A DNA stretch of 33,623 nucleotides. It comes from a virus. The stretch is taken from positions 1 to 33,623 of IMG/VR virus record IMGVR_UViG_3300017917_003842; one strand, given 5' to 3'. This document shows positions 1 to 9,057 of the stretch, one piece after another (within the stretch, counting starts at the first letter, position 1; every line of letters starts with the position of its first letter). Both the position numbers and the translations under genes were made by a program. The notes beneath the pieces were generated by a model. That model did no database searches, had not been told where the DNA came from, and saw nothing but the letters and a program-made list of their open reading frames with translations.

Positions 1-1
1 G

Positions 2-1531
2 GTAATTACCGGATCAGTAGTTGTTAGCAATTTTACCAGCACTGTTCAAGTTAGCAATACTTTAACAATTAGTAACACTAGCTTTGCTGTAACTAATTTC
101 CCAACAACAAGCACAGTCTATCAGGGCACTAATCCTTGGGTAGTCACTGGCAATCTAACAGCAACTATCACAGGCACAGTTTCTGCCAGTATAGAAGGCG
201 AAGTATCTGTAGCAGGCGCTAATCCGGATGCATTTGGTCGTCAGCGTGTTAGTGAATTGTTTACTCTAGGTGATTATAAACATATCTACGCTTTAGATCC
301 TAACTTCCTTGACAGCACAGCCAACGGTGGTACAGTAACATTCGTAGCTGACCAAGCCTGTGCTGTTCTGGCTACCACTAGTAATACAGCCAGTTATGCC
401 ATACACCAAACCAAGTTCTATCATCACTACCAACCAGGCAAGAGCCAACTGATCTATAGTTCAGTAAACTTTCGTGCTCCACATCGCAATGTTACCAAGC
501 GTACAGGATACTTTGATGACAGAGATGGTATCTACTTTGAACAAGTAGGCAGCAACACAGCAGACGGAACCACAGTAAGTTCTACAACACAAACACTGAA
601 CTGGGTCATAAGAACCTATGTAGGCGGAAGTCCTAGCGAAGCAACATTCAATACAACTGTCAATGGATTGGCTTATACATATAAGCGTCGTGTGCCGCAA
701 AGTGAATGGAATATAGATCACTGCGATGGCACAGGACCAAGTGGATTTAAGTTAGATATTACCAAAACACAGTTAGCCTGGATAGACTTCCAATGGCTAG
801 GAGTTGGTCGTGTTCGTTGCGGATTCGTTCACGACGGAGCATTAATCACAGCACACGAATACTATCACAGCAATGTTCTGCCTACTGTTTACATGAGCAA
901 TCCCAACTTGCCTGTACGCTGTGAAATACGCAACACAGGCATTACCACTGGCGGATTTATGGATCAGATCTGCTCTACTGTGATGAGTGAAGGTGGTTAT
1001 GTAGAGTCTGGCATAGACTGGAGTATATACACTACGGCACGAGCCACACCTACACCTGGACAGACACGCTTTCCGCTGGTTGCTATACGTTTAAAAAATA
1101 GTTTCAAAGGTTACCCTAATAGACTTAGTGTTCGTCCGTCAAGTTTGAGTTTATTTGCCAAAACAGAACCTATAGTATATGAAGTAGTTAAATTTCCCAG
1201 TGTAGCAAGTCTAAGCACTACAGATGTTGGGGGACTAGTATGGACCAGTGCTGACGATGATAGTGGTGTAGAATACTGTGTTAATGCCACTAGTTTTGTA
1301 TCTGCCAATGGAGATAGATTTGCCTCAGGTTATGTGCCCAGTGGATCCAGCCAGAACAGTCTCAGTCCTGTGGCCACAGGCTCTCTAACTTCAGCAAAGA
1401 AAAACATTATTAGCCAAAACATAGACAGCACCAACTCAGAAATCTATGTAGTAATTGTAAGCACAGTATTCGCAGGCCAGCAATTAACAGCAGATGTAGC
1501 CTGCGCTATACAGTGGCGTGAAATTTATTAA
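2..1531 (+). CDS. Tail fibre / adhesin-like protein, 5'-truncated
   Basis: The frame is open from base 2 to the TAA at 1529-1531 with no stop, so the gene starts before the window and about 509 residues are visible. The first ~80 residues are Thr/Ser/Val-rich with repeating beta-strand-like units (for example VVTGNLTATITGTVSAS), typical of fibrous phage tail proteins. The rest is a Gly/Thr/Ser-rich, beta-predicted globular part. An internal TTG at 257 is not a convincing start because coding character continues upstream. It sits directly before a secreted nuclease gene, 8 bp from that gene's preferred ATG. The role as a fibre or receptor-binding component is inferred from composition and phage context. 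I recognise no specific family. Confidence 0.6.
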   Translation, partial: VITGSVVVSNFTSTVQVSNTLTISNTSFAVTNFPTTSTVYQGTNPWVVTGNLTATITGTVSASIEGEVSVAGANPDAFGRQRVSELFTLGDYKHIYALDPNFLDSTANGGTVTFVADQACAVLATTSNTASYAIHQTKFYHHYQPGKSQLIYSSVNFRAPHRNVTKRTGYFDDRDGIYFEQVGSNTADGTTVSSTTQTLNWVIRTYVGGSPSEATFNTTVNGLAYTYKRRVPQSEWNIDHCDGTGPSGFKLDITKTQLAWIDFQWLGVGRVRCGFVHDGALITAHEYYHSNVLPTVYMSNPNLPVRCEIRNTGITTGGFMDQICSTVMSEGGYVESGIDWSIYTTARATPTPGQTRFPLVAIRLKNSFKGYPNRLSVRPSSLSLFAKTEPIVYEVVKFPSVASLSTTDVGGLVWTSADDDSGVEYCVNATSFVSANGDRFASGYVPSGSSQNSLSPVATGSLTSAKKNIISQNIDSTNSEIYVVIVSTVFAGQQLTADVACAIQWREIY

Positions 1532-1539
1532 GGATGAAT

Positions 1540-1980
1540 ATGAAAAAACTATTATTAACCCTATTATTAGCCGCTGCGGCAGTTCCTGTCCTAGCGCAAA
1601 AACAACCACAGGGGATGACCTATGACGCACAGATCGTACGTGTTAACGACGGGGATACTGTAGTTATAGCCGCACCCTTTCTACCTGCTCCGCTCAAACC
1701 AGAATTGGCTGTTAGAATCTACGGTGTGGACACACCAGAAAAGGGATTCCGTGCAAAGTGCCCTCAAGAGGATCAGCGAGGACAGGCCGCTACTGCATTT
1801 ACCAAAAATGCAGTTGCAAATAGTCAAAAAAGACAAGTCGTTTTATACGACTGGGATAAATTTGGTGGCCGTGTATTGGGAGATATCATTTTAAATGGTC
1901 AGAGCCTAAGACAGGCATTGATCGCTAATGGTTTTGCAAGAGAGTATTACGGAGAAGCTAAACAAAGCTGGTGCAACTAA
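1540..1980 (+). CDS. Secreted thermonuclease (SNase-like)
   Basis: A 146-aa protein of the staphylococcal nuclease family, which hydrolyses DNA and RNA with Ca2+. Residues 1-19 form a Sec-type signal peptide (KK, Leu-rich core, then VLA before Q20). The OB-fold motifs follow: VNDGDTV at 35-41, R59 in VRIYGVDTPE, E67 in the same motif, and R111 in DKFGGRVLG. These match the Arg/Glu/Arg catalytic triad of S. aureus nuclease, so the enzyme should be active. ATG 1540 is preferred over ATG 1534 because AAGGA at 1530-1534 is then correctly spaced and the signal peptide starts at once. Export implies a periplasmic or extracellular role, for example degrading host or competitor nucleic acid. That role is inference. 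Confidence 0.88.
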   Translation: MKKLLLTLLLAAAAVPVLAQKQPQGMTYDAQIVRVNDGDTVVIAAPFLPAPLKPELAVRIYGVDTPEKGFRAKCPQEDQRGQAATAFTKNAVANSQKRQVVLYDWDKFGGRVLGDIILNGQSLRQALIANGFAREYYGEAKQSWCN

Positions 1981-1981
1981 T

Positions 1982-2113
1982 ATGCCCTGGTACTTACACT
2001 TTTACCATATTGCATGGTTAATATTGGTAATTAGTCTAGGTTACTTTTTTAGCTGGTGGCTGTCTTTTTTAGTTATATTTTGTATTGTAATTTATGGATT
2101 AGTGTGGGCTTAA
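1982..2113 (+). CDS. Small membrane protein, 43 aa
   Basis: The ATG at 1982 lies one base after the thermonuclease stop and gives a 43-residue protein that is almost wholly hydrophobic and aromatic ([18 protein letters not shown]..., ending [10 protein letters not shown]). It probably forms two transmembrane segments with a short WW turn. No clear ribosome-binding site precedes it, so translation is likely coupled to the nuclease gene. Its TAA shares bases with the stop codon of the convergent ALAS gene. A holin or other lysis helper is possible on size and hydrophobicity alone, but there is no family-level evidence. Confidence 0.55.
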   Translation: MPWYLHFYHIAWLILVISLGYFFSWWLSFLVIFCIVIYGLVWA

Positions 2114-3300
2114 AATATTTTGCCTAATGCCCACACTAATTCTTCAATCATTCCATCTGAGTGCAAAGGTGTAGGTACTAATCTAAGCCTTTCAGTTCCT
2201 ACATCTACTGTGGGATAATTTATTGGCTGACAATAGATATTGTAATCGTTTAATAACTTATCGCTCATTGCCTTACATTTTTTTGCTTCTCCTACTAATA
2301 CAGGAACAATATGAGTAGTTGAACATGTCATTAACGGCAAGTTATTTTTTTCTAATAAATTTTTAAGCAATTTTGCTTTGGCTTGATGTTGCTGCCTAAG
2401 TTTATCATGATCTTTAAGATACTTTACCGCAGCCAATGCTCCTGCACAGGTAACTGGACTCATGCTGGTAGTAAAAATAAACCCGGCTGCTAGACTTCTT
2501 ATAGCATCTATAACCAATGAATCAGCAGCTATGTAGCCTCCTTGAACTCCGAACGCCTTTCCCAGGGTTCCGTTGACTATGTCAACGCGGTCTTGTAAAC
2601 CATATTCTTCAAGTTTGCCTGCTCCTTTCTCGCCGTACAATCCCACAGCATGAACTTCGTCTATGTAAGTAATTGCATTGTAACGATCTGCAAGATCGCA
2701 GATATCTTTGATTAATCCCACATCACCGTCCATGGAATAAACACTTTCAAATACAATACAAGGTGTTTCTCCTCTACCGCTAACATCGTGTAATATATTT
2801 TCTAAATGTCTGAGATCATTATGCCTAAAAACTGATTTGGTTGCACGACTATGAGTTATTCCAATAATTAGACTGTTATGATTATTACTATCACTGACAA
2901 AATGTATGTTAGGAATAATTTTACTTAATGCAATTAAGGTCCATTCATTGGCTACATACGCACTACTGAACAATAATGCTTTTTCTTTTTTATGTAAATT
3001 TGCTAGTTCTGATTCTAAGGCCACATGATAATGACTGGTGCCGCCTATGTTTCTTGTTCCTCCACTGCCGGAGCCTGTGTGGTCCAAGGCCGTGTGCATG
3101 GCATCAATGACTACTTTATGTTGCCCCATGCCCAAATAATCATTTGAACACCAGTTGATAATATTTTTTGGAGCATATGGTCCATACCATATAGCTCTAG
3201 GGAATTTTCCATTCTCACGAACAATATCAGTGAATACACGATATTTTCCGGAAGATTTTAAATCGGAGATTAGCTGTTCGAAATGTTTTTTATCAATCAT
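2110..3300 (-). CDS. hemA: 5-aminolevulinate synthase (ALAS, Shemin pathway)
   Basis: A 396-aa PLP enzyme of the alpha-oxoamine synthase family that condenses glycine with succinyl-CoA to 5-aminolevulinate, the first step of heme synthesis in Alphaproteobacteria. It aligns by eye along its whole length with Rhodobacter capsulatus [13 protein letters not shown] near 53-61, SGSGGTRNI near 77-85, ESVYSMDGD near 185-193, YIDEVHAVG at 212-220 (D214 and H217 contact the cofactor) and K248 in NGTLGKAFG, the Schiff-base lysine at the same number as in R. capsulatus. The C-terminal [17 protein letters not shown] block separates ALAS from the related KBL and BioF enzymes. ATG 3300 is chosen over TTG 3306 because a late-promoter-like octamer at 3308-3315 would start transcription near 3302. 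The gene lies alone on the minus strand with no other heme gene in view, so it looks like an auxiliary metabolic gene. Confidence 0.95.
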   Translation of the reverse strand: MIDKKHFEQLISDLKSSGKYRVFTDIVRENGKFPRAIWYGPYAPKNIINWCSNDYLGMGQHKVVIDAMHTALDHTGSGSGGTRNIGGTSHYHVALESELANLHKKEKALLFSSAYVANEWTLIALSKIIPNIHFVSDSNNHNSLIIGITHSRATKSVFRHNDLRHLENILHDVSGRGETPCIVFESVYSMDGDVGLIKDICDLADRYNAITYIDEVHAVGLYGEKGAGKLEEYGLQDRVDIVNGTLGKAFGVQGGYIAADSLVIDAIRSLAAGFIFTTSMSPVTCAGALAAVKYLKDHDKLRQQHQAKAKLLKNLLEKNNLPLMTCSTTHIVPVLVGEAKKCKAMSDKLLNDYNIYCQPINYPTVDVGTERLRLVPTPLHSDGMIEELVWALGKIF

Positions 3301-3307
3301 AGCCAAG

Positions 3308-3315
3308 TATTTACT
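3308..3315 (-). promoter_or_regulatory. T4-type late promoter octamer before ALAS
   Basis: On the minus strand AGTAAATA matches 6 of 8 bases of TATAAATA. With the T4 spacing (+1 six bases past the octamer) the transcript would begin at about 3302, two bases before ATG 3300. No Shine-Dalgarno is present. The TTGGCTATG that follows also follows the octamer at 8121. Confidence 0.5.
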
Positions 3316-3343
3316 TGAATTCTAGATTTACTTGCGCTATAAT
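3315..3343 (+). promoter_or_regulatory. Sigma-70 promoter for the glycosyltransferase gene
   Basis: TTGAAT at 3315-3320 and TATAAT at 3338-3343 with a 17-bp spacer. It points into the 3366 gene and overlaps the divergent late-type promoter of ALAS, so the two genes would be read at different times from one small intergenic region. Confidence 0.6.
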
Positions 3344-3365
3344 ATACGCAGATAAGTATGATATT

Positions 3366-6300
3366 ATGAACAAGATAAAAATAGCCATAGTCGATGTAAT
3401 TGGATTGCCTTACGATGGAAACACCCTTTGGAAAAAAGGTATTGGGGGCAGTGAAAGCAGTATTATCAGCGTAGCACGAGAACTTACAAAGTTAGGATTC
3501 TCTGTTACTGTATTCAATGATAATAACAAAGAAGGAGCCCAAGAGGGCGTATATGATGGTGTCGAGTACTGCGAGATAAAACGTCTTGCAGAAAAAGAAT
3601 ACGGCTTTGACATTGTTATCAGTCAAAGAACTGTGGTCCCATTCACTCCTCCACATTTATACGATCAGGTCAAACAACCTCCTCCTAGAGACCACGATAT
3701 CAATGTTTTTAGACAGTTACAACGACCCGGACAGTTAAAAATATTATGGTTGCAAGATACATTCTGCTGGGGTGACCATATCCTAGAAGCACTGGTCACT
3801 GAAGGGTATATAGATGAATTATTTGTTCTTAGCGACTGGCATTTTGCTTACACCACACATAGTTCACACGGTCCCCGCAGAAATGTAGAAGTGTTAAAAA
3901 ATCGCATATTTTTGACAAGAAATGCCATGAATAGGTGGATAGATTGGGTAGATATTAGACAAAAAGACCCCAATTTGTTCGTTTATAATGCCAGTGTGAC
4001 TAAGGGCATGGTTCCATTGTTAGAACGTATATGGCCAAGGTTAAAATCTCAGTTGCCTAATGCTAGGTTAAAAATTATAGGCGGATACTATCAATTCCCT
4101 AATGAGCCGTTAAATGAACAGGGGCATACTGTATTGCGTTTACAAAAAATGTATGAAGGAGATCCCAGCGTTGAGTTTACAGGAATAATTACACAGCCTG
4201 AGATAGCCAAAGTAATAGCCAACGCTACATACATGATCTATCCTGGAGCATTTCCTGAAACCAGCGGCATTGCTACTTTAGAAGCTATAAATTATAACAC
4301 CCCTGTTTTTGGAACTAGGTTCGGCGCCATGGAAGAAACAGCCACCGAGGCTGCTAGTTACATGATTGACTATGCCATAGAACCCAACAGTTTATTCCCA
4401 ATGATAAACTCAGATGATCAAGTCGATAGATTTATCAACATGGTCTTACGTGCAGTTCATAATCCTTATTTGCATCAGCAGAAACAATATGCCTGTAATG
4501 CAGTTAAAGATGTTAGTACCTGGGATACTGTGGCATTACAATGGAAACAACACTTCTATCATAAGCTAGGAATAAAATTAGATCAAGAAGAACTTGACAG
4601 AGTGCAATGGATTAATTACAGGGTGCATAAAGTATTTGGTCGTAGGATCAGTAATACTGAAGAAATTATAGTTCCTAAGGTTACTGCTCCTGTATATAAA
4701 GAAACTAACAAATTTAATCTAGCCATTGTCGATATTCCCGGTATGAGCTACGATGGATCTACATTAGATAGACGAGGTCTTGGCGGCAGTGAAAGTGCAG
4801 TTATATTAGTAGCCAAAGAACTTGTAAAGCTAGGAATTAATGTTACGGTGTTTAATGGGTGTAACGAAGATGACAGTTCTCCGGGTACTTATGACGGTGT
4901 AATTTATAGACCAATAACAGATATCGAACACGATCCTTGCAAATTTGATGTAGTTATAAGTTCAAGAACTGTAATGCCCTTTGTCACAGAACAATTCTAT
5001 GGTCTAGAACTGAATACGATTAGAAAGTATCCTTACCAGATGTTCAAGCGTTTGCGAGAAAACGCTCGCTGGAAAGTGTTTTGGATGCATGATACTTTTA
5101 GCTGGGGCGATGACGCTATAGAAGATCTAGTAGTAACAGGTGCAGTTAATGAGATTTGGTGTCTCAGCGATTTTCATTCTATGTATGTAATGAATTGTAA
5201 CCATGGTAAGCCTAGAAACTATGAAGTGCTAAGAAGGCACATGTGGATTACAAGAAATGGTCTAAGAAAGTACTTTGACAAAGTAGATTTAGATAAAAAA
5301 GATCCTAATTTATTTTTCTTTAACGCCAACATGAGCAAAGGATTAAATTCTTTGATACACACCGTGTGGCCTCGTGTCAAAGAACAAATACCTCAGGCTA
5401 GACTAAAGATTATTGGCGGCTTTTATAAACTCGGAAATGCTTTTGGTGAAGTGCATGATCAAGAACGTAGGTTTAAAGAATTAGTAGGTGATGCAATCAA
5501 TGACCCAAGCATAGAATTCACTGGAGTAATTAGTCAGCAGGCAGTAGCAGAAGTCTGTGCAGAAGCTAGTTATTTTATCTATCCTGCAGAACTGCCAGAA
5601 ACTTACGGTATTAGTTGTTTAGAAAGTCTGTATGCTAACACTCCATTGATAACCTGTAGATTTGGTGCATTAGAAGAAACAGCTACAGAAAATAGTTATA
5701 TGATAGATTATGCTATCATACCTAATGGTCTTTATCCGCAGATAAATGCAGAACAACAAGCTGACAAATTTGTTAAACTAGTTGTTGACGTGTTTAGAAA
5801 CAAAAAAGAACATAGGCGCAGACAAAAAGAATTAGATGAAATTAAAGATCTAGCAGGTTGGGATGTAACTGCCTTAGAATGGAAAAATCATTTGAATTCG
5901 AAACTAGGACTCTATACACAGCGAGGTGAGTTCCAATTAACTAATAATTATACTGCTAGATATAATAAAATATTTGGAAGAAAAATAACAGGTTTAGAAT
6001 TTTGGAATTGCCCTAAGTTATCACCTGAACAAAGAATAGTTGTAATTAGTGCGTTCTGGAATGCAGAACAGTATATAGAACGTTGTATACAAAGCGTGGC
6101 CTGCCAAGACTATGATAATTTTGTACACTACCTGATCGATGATTGCTCTGATGATCAAGGTTATCAACGTGCTAAAGATTGTATTGAACAACTACCTGCA
6201 GAATTACAGAAAAAGTTCATATTGAGAAAAAACAATACTCGTTTAGGCAGTGCTGTAGGAAATCAAGTTACTGTGATCAAAGAACTTGATGACAACGACA

Positions 6301-7451
6301 TTGTCATGCTTCTTGATGGAGACGATTGGTTAGTTAATAGAAATGATATTTTCACTTATTACAATGAGCTGCATAAAGATGCAGATTTTGTATATGGCAG
6401 CAGTTGGAGTGTGGTAGATAATATTCCATTGATTAGTCAAGAATATCCTCCTGAAGTAATTGAACAGGGAGAATTTAGGAATTATCACTTCAATTGGCGC
6501 ATGCCTTATACACACCTAAGAACCTATAAGGCCGGACTATTAAAACCAGTACCGGACAGTGAGTTTAAAGATGAACATGGCCAATGGTACAAAGCAGGTG
6601 GAGATAATTCTACTTTCTACTATCCATTAGAAAACTGTAATAGTTCAAGAATATTTGTCAACAGTGATATTGTCTATAATTACAATGATGCAAGCCCTTA
6701 CAACGATTATAAGATTAATTCTGTAGATCAAAATGTCACAGCTGACAAAATTTTAGCTAAAAATAATACTATGAAACCTTTTACGCCAATCCCAGATAGA
6801 AAAAATAAACTTAAACCTCAGGTAATGGAAGCTGCTCCTGCGGAAGTTAAAAAGAAAAAGATCTTAATAGCAGTTCCTAATAAAGTTGATATCAAGGCAG
6901 AAACATTTAAAAGTATCTACGATCTAGAAGTTCCAGAAGGCTATGAAACAGTATTCCAATACTTCTTTGGTTATCAAGTAGAACAGGTTAGAAACCTTAT
7001 AGCTCATTGGGTTACTACCGGCGATTATGATTATCTGTTTGCTGTAGACAGTGATATTGCATTTGCCCCGGATACTTTGAAAAAACTAATAAGCCATAAT
7101 AAAGATATGGTAACAGGACTATACATACAGAGAATCCCTGGCAAGCATTGTATAGAAGTTATGCGAAGAAACGAACATGGTGGTGTTAGCCATGTACCTT
7201 GGGAGCAGTTAAAAGGTCAGGGATTGACACCTGTAGATAGTTGCGGCTTTGGCTGTGTGTTAATTAAGAGGCATTTATTTGAAGCTATTCCTTATCCTCA
7301 GTTTGTATATAAGAGCAGTCTAGACCATTTATCAACAATCAGCGAAGATGTGTATTTCTGTTTACAGGCTAGAGAACGCGGGTTTGAAATCTATGCAGAT
7401 ACCACAGTTCTTTGCAATCACATAGGCGAATGGACATTTAGGGTAGAATAA
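3366..7451 (+). CDS. Four-domain glycosyltransferase (GT-B x2, GT-A x2)
   Basis: A 1361-residue protein holding four apparent glycosyltransferase modules. Domains 1 (about 1-430) and 2 (about 450-870) are GT4-like GT-B folds that are clear tandem duplicates: both begin with a VD-x-x-G-x-x-YDG block followed by GGSES, and both keep an EX7E motif (E298/E306 and E745/E753). Domain 3 (about 890-1130) is GT2-like with ISAFWNAEQYIERCI, DDCSDD and the DxD motif LLDGDDWL (D984-D987). Domain 4 (about 1161-1361) is another GT-A-type domain with AVDSD at 1226-1230 and a C-terminal SEDVYFCLQA block. ATG 3366 is chosen over the upstream TTG 3315, which lies in the -35 box. Such a protein could build an oligosaccharide stepwise on phage DNA, a virion protein or host glycan. 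The acceptor is unknown. Its stop overlaps the next start. Confidence 0.88.
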   Translation: MNKIKIAIVDVIGLPYDGNTLWKKGIGGSESSIISVARELTKLGFSVTVFNDNNKEGAQEGVYDGVEYCEIKRLAEKEYGFDIVISQRTVVPFTPPHLYDQVKQPPPRDHDINVFRQLQRPGQLKILWLQDTFCWGDHILEALVTEGYIDELFVLSDWHFAYTTHSSHGPRRNVEVLKNRIFLTRNAMNRWIDWVDIRQKDPNLFVYNASVTKGMVPLLERIWPRLKSQLPNARLKIIGGYYQFPNEPLNEQGHTVLRLQKMYEGDPSVEFTGIITQPEIAKVIANATYMIYPGAFPETSGIATLEAINYNTPVFGTRFGAMEETATEAASYMIDYAIEPNSLFPMINSDDQVDRFINMVLRAVHNPYLHQQKQYACNAVKDVSTWDTVALQWKQHFYHKLGIKLDQEELDRVQWINYRVHKVFGRRISNTEEIIVPKVTAPVYKETNKFNLAIVDIPGMSYDGSTLDRRGLGGSESAVILVAKELVKLGINVTVFNGCNEDDSSPGTYDGVIYRPITDIEHDPCKFDVVISSRTVMPFVTEQFYGLELNTIRKYPYQMFKRLRENARWKVFWMHDTFSWGDDAIEDLVVTGAVNEIWCLSDFHSMYVMNCNHGKPRNYEVLRRHMWITRNGLRKYFDKVDLDKKDPNLFFFNANMSKGLNSLIHTVWPRVKEQIPQARLKIIGGFYKLGNAFGEVHDQERRFKELVGDAINDPSIEFTGVISQQAVAEVCAEASYFIYPAELPETYGISCLESLYANTPLITCRFGALEETATENSYMIDYAIIPNGLYPQINAEQQADKFVKLVVDVFRNKKEHRRRQKELDEIKDLAGWDVTALEWKNHLNSKLGLYTQRGEFQLTNNYTARYNKIFGRKITGLEFWNCPKLSPEQRIVVISAFWNAEQYIERCIQSVACQDYDNFVHYLIDDCSDDQGYQRAKDCIEQLPAELQKKFILRKNNTRLGSAVGNQVTVIKELDDNDIVMLLDGDDWLVNRNDIFTYYNELHKDADFVYGSSWSVVDNIPLISQEYPPEVIEQGEFRNYHFNWRMPYTHLRTYKAGLLKPVPDSEFKDEHGQWYKAGGDNSTFYYPLENCNSSRIFVNSDIVYNYNDASPYNDYKINSVDQNVTADKILAKNNTMKPFTPIPDRKNKLKPQVMEAAPAEVKKKKILIAVPNKVDIKAETFKSIYDLEVPEGYETVFQYFFGYQVEQVRNLIAHWVTTGDYDYLFAVDSDIAFAPDTLKKLISHNKDMVTGLYIQRIPGKHCIEVMRRNEHGGVSHVPWEQLKGQGLTPVDSCGFGCVLIKRHLFEAIPYPQFVYKSSLDHLSTISEDVYFCLQARERGFEIYADTTVLCNHIGEWTFRVE

Positions 7452-8116
7452 TGAGTCAACAACTGTACCTTGCCAATAGAGACCAATTAGAATGGCCGTG
7501 GCATACAAGACCAGAAGTTATAGAAGCTGTAAAAAATCTCAAAGACAGCAGAGATAACTTTACCCTTATTGATATTGGTGCTAGCCATAATCCTTTTGAC
7601 AGGCAATATCTAACTCATACTTTTGATATAATGGATACACCCTTAGACGGTGTACAACATTTTGTTGGAAATATGAACAGATACCAAGATTGGGCGGAAA
7701 TCTTAGAATATGTTAAAGTACACGGAAAGTTTACTTTTGCTAATTGTACCCACACATTAGAAGACCTTGCTAATCCTATGTTAGTATTAGAGATGCTGCC
7801 AAAAATAGCTGAACAAGGATTTATTGCAGTCCCTAGCAAGTACAACGAACTTCAGCGCAGAGAAGGAAGCTTTAGAGGAACCATGCATCATAGATGGATT
7901 TGGAATATAGAACAGAACAACTTAATTGCATATCCTAAAATTCCTATTGTCGATACTATGACTTTTTATCCTCACGAAATAGAAATAGAAAAATACGCAG
8001 AAACAGAATTACGTATGCTATGGATTGAAAACATTGATTTTGCTATAGTAAACAATGATTATCTAGGACCCACTGCGGAAGCTATTATTGAAATCTACAA
8101 AAAATTATTGCCATAA
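7451..8116 (+). CDS. SAM methyltransferase-like protein
   Basis: A 221-aa protein whose ATG overlaps the stop of the giant glycosyltransferase gene, so the two are translationally coupled. A Rossmann-type motif I is visible as FTLIDIGASHNPF (about 37-49), with D41-I-G-A-S in place of the classic GxGxG. A later FANCTHTLEDLANP segment looks like the motif IV region followed by a helix and strand (EQGFIAVPSKY), as in class I SAM-dependent methyltransferases. The glycine-poor motif I leaves the call uncertain; a sugar-modifying protein with the same fold is the main alternative. Pairing with a glycosyltransferase suggests it modifies the same glycan or its carrier. Confidence 0.55.
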   Translation: MSQQLYLANRDQLEWPWHTRPEVIEAVKNLKDSRDNFTLIDIGASHNPFDRQYLTHTFDIMDTPLDGVQHFVGNMNRYQDWAEILEYVKVHGKFTFANCTHTLEDLANPMLVLEMLPKIAEQGFIAVPSKYNELQRREGSFRGTMHHRWIWNIEQNNLIAYPKIPIVDTMTFYPHEIEIEKYAETELRMLWIENIDFAIVNNDYLGPTAEAIIEIYKKLLP

Positions 8117-8120
8117 AATA

Positions 8121-8128
8121 TATAAATA
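8121..8128 (+). promoter_or_regulatory. T4 late promoter octamer (perfect)
   Basis: TATAAATA, identical to the T4 late consensus. The predicted +1 is about 8134, three bases before ATG 8137, so the mRNA would be practically leaderless for the 8137 gene. Confidence 0.75.
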
Positions 8129-8136
8129 TTTTGGCT

Positions 8137-8541
8137 ATGCGTATCATTGAAATTATTCTAGAAGATAACAAATGCCCTCCTGCAACACAGGACATTGATC
8201 TTAATTTAAAAAACAGACAAAAGGCCATAGAAGAACACGGTTATGGCCCGTTAGATCCTCGTCAACCTAATAACAAATTTTGGCAAAATAAAGCAGATAT
8301 GTGGCAGATGGACTCTGCTGAGGAAGCCAAATCTGCACTTTGCGGTAACTGTGCAGCCTTTGATGTTACAGAAAAAACATTGGGTTGTATAGCTCAAGGC
8401 ATAGGAACTGACCAAGGCAGCGAAAATCCCATGGATGTAGTTGAAGCAGGTGATCTCGGCTACTGTAGATTTCTTAAATTTAAATGTGCCAGTCTTAGAA
8501 CCTGCGATGCCTGGGTAGTTGGCGGGCCAATTAAGGATTAA
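8137..8541 (+). CDS. Cys-rich late phage protein with capsid-targeting-like N-terminus
   Basis: A 134-aa protein of unknown function. ATG 8137 is chosen over TTG 8131 because transcription from the late promoter at 8121 should begin between them. The N-terminus MRIIEIILED contains I-L-E at 7-9, resembling T4 gp21 protease sites (I/L-x-E) in capsid-targeting sequences. The C-terminal half has six cysteines (CGNCAAFD, GCIAQG, GYCRF, FKCASLRTCDAW) whose pattern suggests a bound metal or iron-sulfur cluster of the high-potential type. That is a reading of spacing, not a family match. It is followed closely by another small gene. Confidence 0.6.
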   Translation: MRIIEIILEDNKCPPATQDIDLNLKNRQKAIEEHGYGPLDPRQPNNKFWQNKADMWQMDSAEEAKSALCGNCAAFDVTEKTLGCIAQGIGTDQGSENPMDVVEAGDLGYCRFLKFKCASLRTCDAWVVGGPIKD

Positions 8542-8545
8542 AAAT

Positions 8546-8974
8546 ATGCACTGGATGACTTATGTAAAACATGCCTACGAAGTTGTCTTAGAATCAGAAG
8601 CTAAAGAATGTATTCATCTTGATCATGAAATAGAAGCTTATGTTGTACATCTTTGGGCAAGGTACATAGATAAACCTTTGATAAACAAAGATCCAATCTG
8701 TATTAAATTAATGTCTAGTTTAGATCTGCCAACACATCAAAAGAAAGAACAATTAAAGTCTGTAGGTGACGAATGTCTTTTAATCAACGGACTTCAACTA
8801 CAAAGAAAAAAATGGCCCAGCGACACTTATTATAAAGACATGGGACAGATAGCTTTTCAAGCGATAGCTCATGTTGAATATCCTCCCGAAATATTTTTTG
8901 AAGAATTAGCAGGTAAATTTGATGTTATCAGCAGAATATTAAATAACTGCACACTTAATAGATTACACCCTTAG
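8546..8974 (+). CDS. Conserved-looking phage protein, unknown function
   Basis: A 142-aa soluble, mainly helical protein beginning MHWMTYVKHAYEVVLESEAK. ATG 8546 is chosen because AAGGA at 8533-8537 lies the right distance upstream. An in-frame TTG at 8519 lies inside the previous gene. There is no signal peptide, membrane segment or catalytic motif that I recognise. It sits between two late genes and is probably co-transcribed from 8121. Confidence 0.55.
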   Translation: MHWMTYVKHAYEVVLESEAKECIHLDHEIEAYVVHLWARYIDKPLINKDPICIKLMSSLDLPTHQKKEQLKSVGDECLLINGLQLQRKKWPSDTYYKDMGQIAFQAIAHVEYPPEIFFEELAGKFDVISRILNNCTLNRLHP

Positions 8975-9011
8975 GACCGTTAAACTTACGGGTGTTTGGG
9001 CGGCTGCTGCC

Positions 9012-9039
9012 TGTTGCGATTAACGCCATTCTCGCAACA
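9012..9039 (+). other. Hairpin between late genes
   Basis: TGTTGCG at 9012-9018 pairs with CGCAACA at 9033-9039 around a 14-nt loop. There is no U-run after it, so it is not a standard terminator. It lies just upstream of the late promoter at 9050 and could mark the 3' end of the upstream transcript. Confidence 0.45.
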
Positions 9040-9049
9040 AAGTGAGCAA

Positions 9050-9057
9050 CATAAATA
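9050..9057 (+). promoter_or_regulatory. T4-type late promoter octamer, leaderless start
   Basis: CATAAATA, 7 of 8 matches to the late consensus. The predicted +1 falls on 9063, exactly the A of the ATG of the metallopeptidase gene. No ribosome-binding site exists. Confidence 0.65.

Noticed and set aside
2110-2113. Shared stop codons of two convergent genes (TTAA) as a regulatory site
   Set aside because: The 4-bp palindrome is just TAA on both strands; it shows tight packing and no more.
3315-3365. TTG start adding 17 residues to the glycosyltransferase
   Set aside because: The extra codons cover the -35 and -10 boxes of its own promoter, so they would lie upstream of the transcript start.
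3400-5900. Assembly duplication as the source of the repeated glycosyltransferase halves
   Set aside because: The halves share motifs but differ widely in nucleotide and protein sequence, so they are an old duplication.
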